Positions 5,908-7,173 of a stretch of DNA of 7,173 nucleotides are shown here, one piece after another (within the stretch, counting starts at the first letter, position 1; each line of letters begins with the position of its first letter). Where the stretch lies: the NCBI GenBank assembly GCA_035477015.1, contig DATILB010000114.1, positions 1 through 7,173 on the forward strand, read 5' to 3'. The stretch is from SSC3 sp035477015 (GTDB lineage: Bacteria; Actinomycetota; Actinomycetes; Propionibacteriales; Nocardioidaceae). The notes beneath the pieces were generated by a model. That model had not been told where the DNA came from and did not search any database. It saw nothing but the letters and a program-made list of their open reading frames with translations. Both the position numbers and the translations under genes were made by a program.

Positions 5908-6555
5908 ATGGGACTGAAGGCGGCCAGCTGGGACTACGCGGAGGAGTTCGTCGCCGAGGACGACGTGCTCGCGGCAGCACGCGGCAGGGCCGCCGAGGTG
6001 GGCGTGGTCCCGATCGGCACCGGAGGTGGCGCCGCCCTCCGCTTCCTCGCTGCCGTGACCGAGGCTCGCGCAGTCGTCGAGATCGGCACCGGCACCGGTG
6101 TCTCTGGCCTCTGGCTGCTCCGAGGGATGCGGTCCGACGGCGTGCTGACCACCGTCGACACGGAGGCCGAGCACCAGCGCCTGGCGAAGCAGACGTTCAC
6201 CGACGCCGGGATCCCGTCCCAGCGGGCCCGGCTGATCAACGGCGCAGCACTCGACGTACTCCCCCGGCTCACCGACGGCCACTACGACATGGTGTTCTGC
6301 GACGGCGACAAGCTCGAGTACGGCGACTACCTCGCCGAGGCGATGCGGCTCCTCAAGCCCGGCGGCATCGTGGCCTTCGACAACGCGCTCTGGCACGACC
6401 GGGTCGCGGACCCCGCTCAGCGGGACCCCGAGACGGTGGCGATCCGCGAGCTCGGCAAGACCGTGCGCGACTCCGAGTCGCTGCTGCCGCTCCTCATGCC
6501 CATGGGCGACGGCCTGCTTGCCGCCAAGAAGCTCTGGTCCCCCGAAGAGAGTTAG
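5908..6555 (+). CDS. Class I SAM-dependent O-methyltransferase (COG4122 / CCoAOMT-like family)
   Basis: This 215-residue protein has the Rossmann-type methyltransferase fold. Motif I, VVEIGTGTGVSGLWLL, lies at 56-71 and binds S-adenosylmethionine. TTVDTE at 81-86 carries the acidic residue that usually contacts the ribose. FCDGDKLEYGDYL at 130-142 matches the metal-binding DxDK..Y motif of the cation-dependent O-methyltransferases. LLKPGGIVAFDNALW at 148-162 supplies the second metal-ligand motif, DN.LW. The family methylates hydroxyl groups of small aromatic or other acceptors with Mg2+; the substrate here is unknown. It is divergent from sigE, as I recall for Rv1220c in M. tuberculosis. That makes it a long-standing neighbour, although no functional link is proven. 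Its stop codon directly abuts the stop of the convergent small gene. Confidence 0.92.
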   Translation: MGLKAASWDYAEEFVAEDDVLAAARGRAAEVGVVPIGTGGGAALRFLAAVTEARAVVEIGTGTGVSGLWLLRGMRSDGVLTTVDTEAEHQRLAKQTFTDAGIPSQRARLINGAALDVLPRLTDGHYDMVFCDGDKLEYGDYLAEAMRLLKPGGIVAFDNALWHDRVADPAQRDPETVAIRELGKTVRDSESLLPLLMPMGDGLLAAKKLWSPEES

Positions 6556-6897
6556 TCAGCCGTACGTCGGCGCCTGGAGGAATCCTGATGCGCCCTCAGC
6601 AACCGCGACGATCTCGCAGGGCTCGATCATGACCGGCGGGCTGCCGACGAGCTGCGATCCCGGCGACTCCGCGGCAACGTTCTTGAACTCCTGCTCGAAC
6701 GTGTCCCGGTCCTCGGTCGTCTCGAAGACGTAGCAGCCCTCGAACCACTCGCCCTCGCGCATCCGCCAGGTCTTGAAGCGCAGGCCTGCCTTGCCGGAGA
6801 ACCGGCCGTGGGAGGTGGCTTCCACGTAGGCGCGCAAGGCGTCCTCGACGCCGTCGGGCGAGTCGGTCAGAGACCAGCGAACGGTGAGTCCGTGCAT
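6556..6897 (-). CDS. Small conserved protein, possibly YdhR-like ferredoxin-fold (dimeric alpha/beta barrel)
   Basis: The product has 113 residues from ATG 6897. It starts MHGLTVRWSL, then has an acidic helix, the segment GLRFKTWRMREGEWFEGCYVF, the helical EDRDTFEQEF, and a strand-like end with CEIVAVAEG. Alternating strands and helices with a W-R-M-x-x-G-E-W-F-E-G core recall small stand-alone mono-oxygenase-like or YdhR-type proteins. That is an impression from pattern, and I cannot assign an activity. The longer frame back to 6987 overlaps the aminopeptidase gene and is unlikely. ATG 6897 is 2 bases beyond the aminopeptidase stop, and TAAAAT 7 bases upstream offers a leaderless start. The gene ends head-on against the methyltransferase with no spacer. 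Confidence 0.8.
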   Translation of the reverse strand: MHGLTVRWSLTDSPDGVEDALRAYVEATSHGRFSGKAGLRFKTWRMREGEWFEGCYVFETTEDRDTFEQEFKNVAAESPGSQLVGSPPVMIEPCEIVAVAEGASGFLQAPTYG

Positions 6898-6899
6898 GC

Positions 6900-7173
6900 T
6901 CAGGATTTTACTCCGGCCAGCGGCTCCCGGAGCTCGAGCCAGCTGAGCAGCGCGCGGGCACCGAAACCGGTAGCTCCGGCGGTCCACTCGAAGGACTCAC
7001 CCGGAGAGTCACCGACCGAGGCGATGTCCAGGTGCGCCCACGGCAGCCCGTCGGTGAAGTGCTGCAGGAACAAGGCCGCCGTGATCGCGCCCGGGCCACC
7101 AGCGGCGTTGTCCGCGTCAGCGATCTTGGACTCGAGGCGCTCCTCGTAGTCGGCGTGCAGCGGCATCCGCCAG
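6900..7173 (-). CDS. pepA: Leucyl aminopeptidase (peptidase family M17), C-terminal end only
   Basis: About 90 residues are present; the frame runs off the right edge, where the rest of the gene lies. The sequence W-R-MPLHADYEERLESKIADADN, then a Gly-rich turn, GAITAALFLQHF, PWAHLDIA and GATGFGARALLSWL, is the characteristic C-terminal end of cytosolic M17 aminopeptidases. These are hexameric, metal-dependent enzymes that release N-terminal residues from peptides. The NTDAEGRL active-site motif and metal ligands lie upstream, outside the window, so catalytic competence cannot be judged. The ATG at 7166 is an internal methionine and not the start. The stop is 2 bases before the start of the next gene on the same strand. 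Confidence 0.9.
   Translation of the reverse strand, partial: WRMPLHADYEERLESKIADADNAAGGPGAITAALFLQHFTDGLPWAHLDIASVGDSPGESFEWTAGATGFGARALLSWLELREPLAGVKS
6905..6910 (-). promoter_or_regulatory. -10 hexamer of a probable leaderless promoter inside the end of pepA
   Basis: On the minus strand TAAAAT ends 7 bases before ATG 6897. It is embedded in the final Val-Lys-Ser codons of the aminopeptidase gene. AT-rich bases are rare here, which makes the match stand out. The small gene could thus be read separately from pepA. Confidence 0.55.

Noticed and set aside
6898..6987. Longer start at 6987 for the small minus-strand gene
   Set aside because: The extra 30 residues are Arg/Ala-rich and overlap the aminopeptidase C-terminus in another frame. 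The family-like sequence begins at ATG 6897.
1..7173. CRISPR arrays, tRNA or rRNA genes, insertion sequences, defence or phage genes
   Set aside because: I looked for regularly spaced repeats, cloverleaf-like segments, transposase or integrase motifs and shifts in base composition and found none. The window is ordinary core chromosome.

Overview
The window is dense, GC-rich DNA (roughly 70 % G+C by eye). Its third codon positions are strongly G/C and it uses GTG as well as ATG starts. It reads as chromosomal core DNA from a high-GC actinobacterium. The gene order resembles what I recall of the mycobacterial sigE neighbourhood: O-methyltransferase, sigE, anti-sigma factor, htrA, tatB, mrp, DUF1003 protein, CBS/MgtE_N protein. 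The proteins and upstream signals would fit Nocardioides or a relative, but that assignment is a guess from memory. I see no mobile elements, RNA genes or CRISPR arrays. No intergenic stretch reaches 300 bases; the longest is the 159 bp between sigE and the methyltransferase.

Left part (1-3042, all + strand). A PRC-barrel/MgtE_N/CBS protein is cut by the left edge and overlaps by 8 bp a two-helix DUF1003 membrane protein. Next come an Mrp/ApbC-type P-loop ATPase with an N-terminal MIP18 domain, and TatB of the twin-arginine translocase.

Middle (3056-5748, all - strand, read right to left). sigE (ECF sigma factor), rseA (zinc-binding, membrane-anchored anti-sigma factor) and htrA (membrane-anchored serine protease with PDZ domain) form a cell-envelope-stress operon. 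sigE and rseA overlap at their stop/start codons. htrA follows after about 33 bp and also has its own promoter-like hexamer. htrA and tatB converge with only 13 bp between their stops.

Right part (5749-7173). A divergent control region separates sigE from a SAM-dependent O-methyltransferase (+). The methyltransferase stop abuts the stop of a small conserved protein on the - strand. That small gene lies directly downstream of the C-terminal end of a leucyl aminopeptidase (M17) gene that enters from the right edge.

How the genes work together. SigE, its anti-sigma factor and the HtrA protease are a standard unit for sensing and repairing envelope damage, and TatB serves export of folded proteins across the same membrane. 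Mrp (Fe-S cluster handling), the Mg-sensor-like protein and the DUF1003 protein are conserved neighbours whose link to the stress unit is positional only.

The most instructive pattern is regulatory. Five start codons have a TANNNT-like -10 hexamer 6 or 7 bases upstream, as expected for leaderless transcripts. sigE instead has a leader with a strong ribosome-binding site, and rseA is translationally coupled to it. I found no exotic or undescribed system here.
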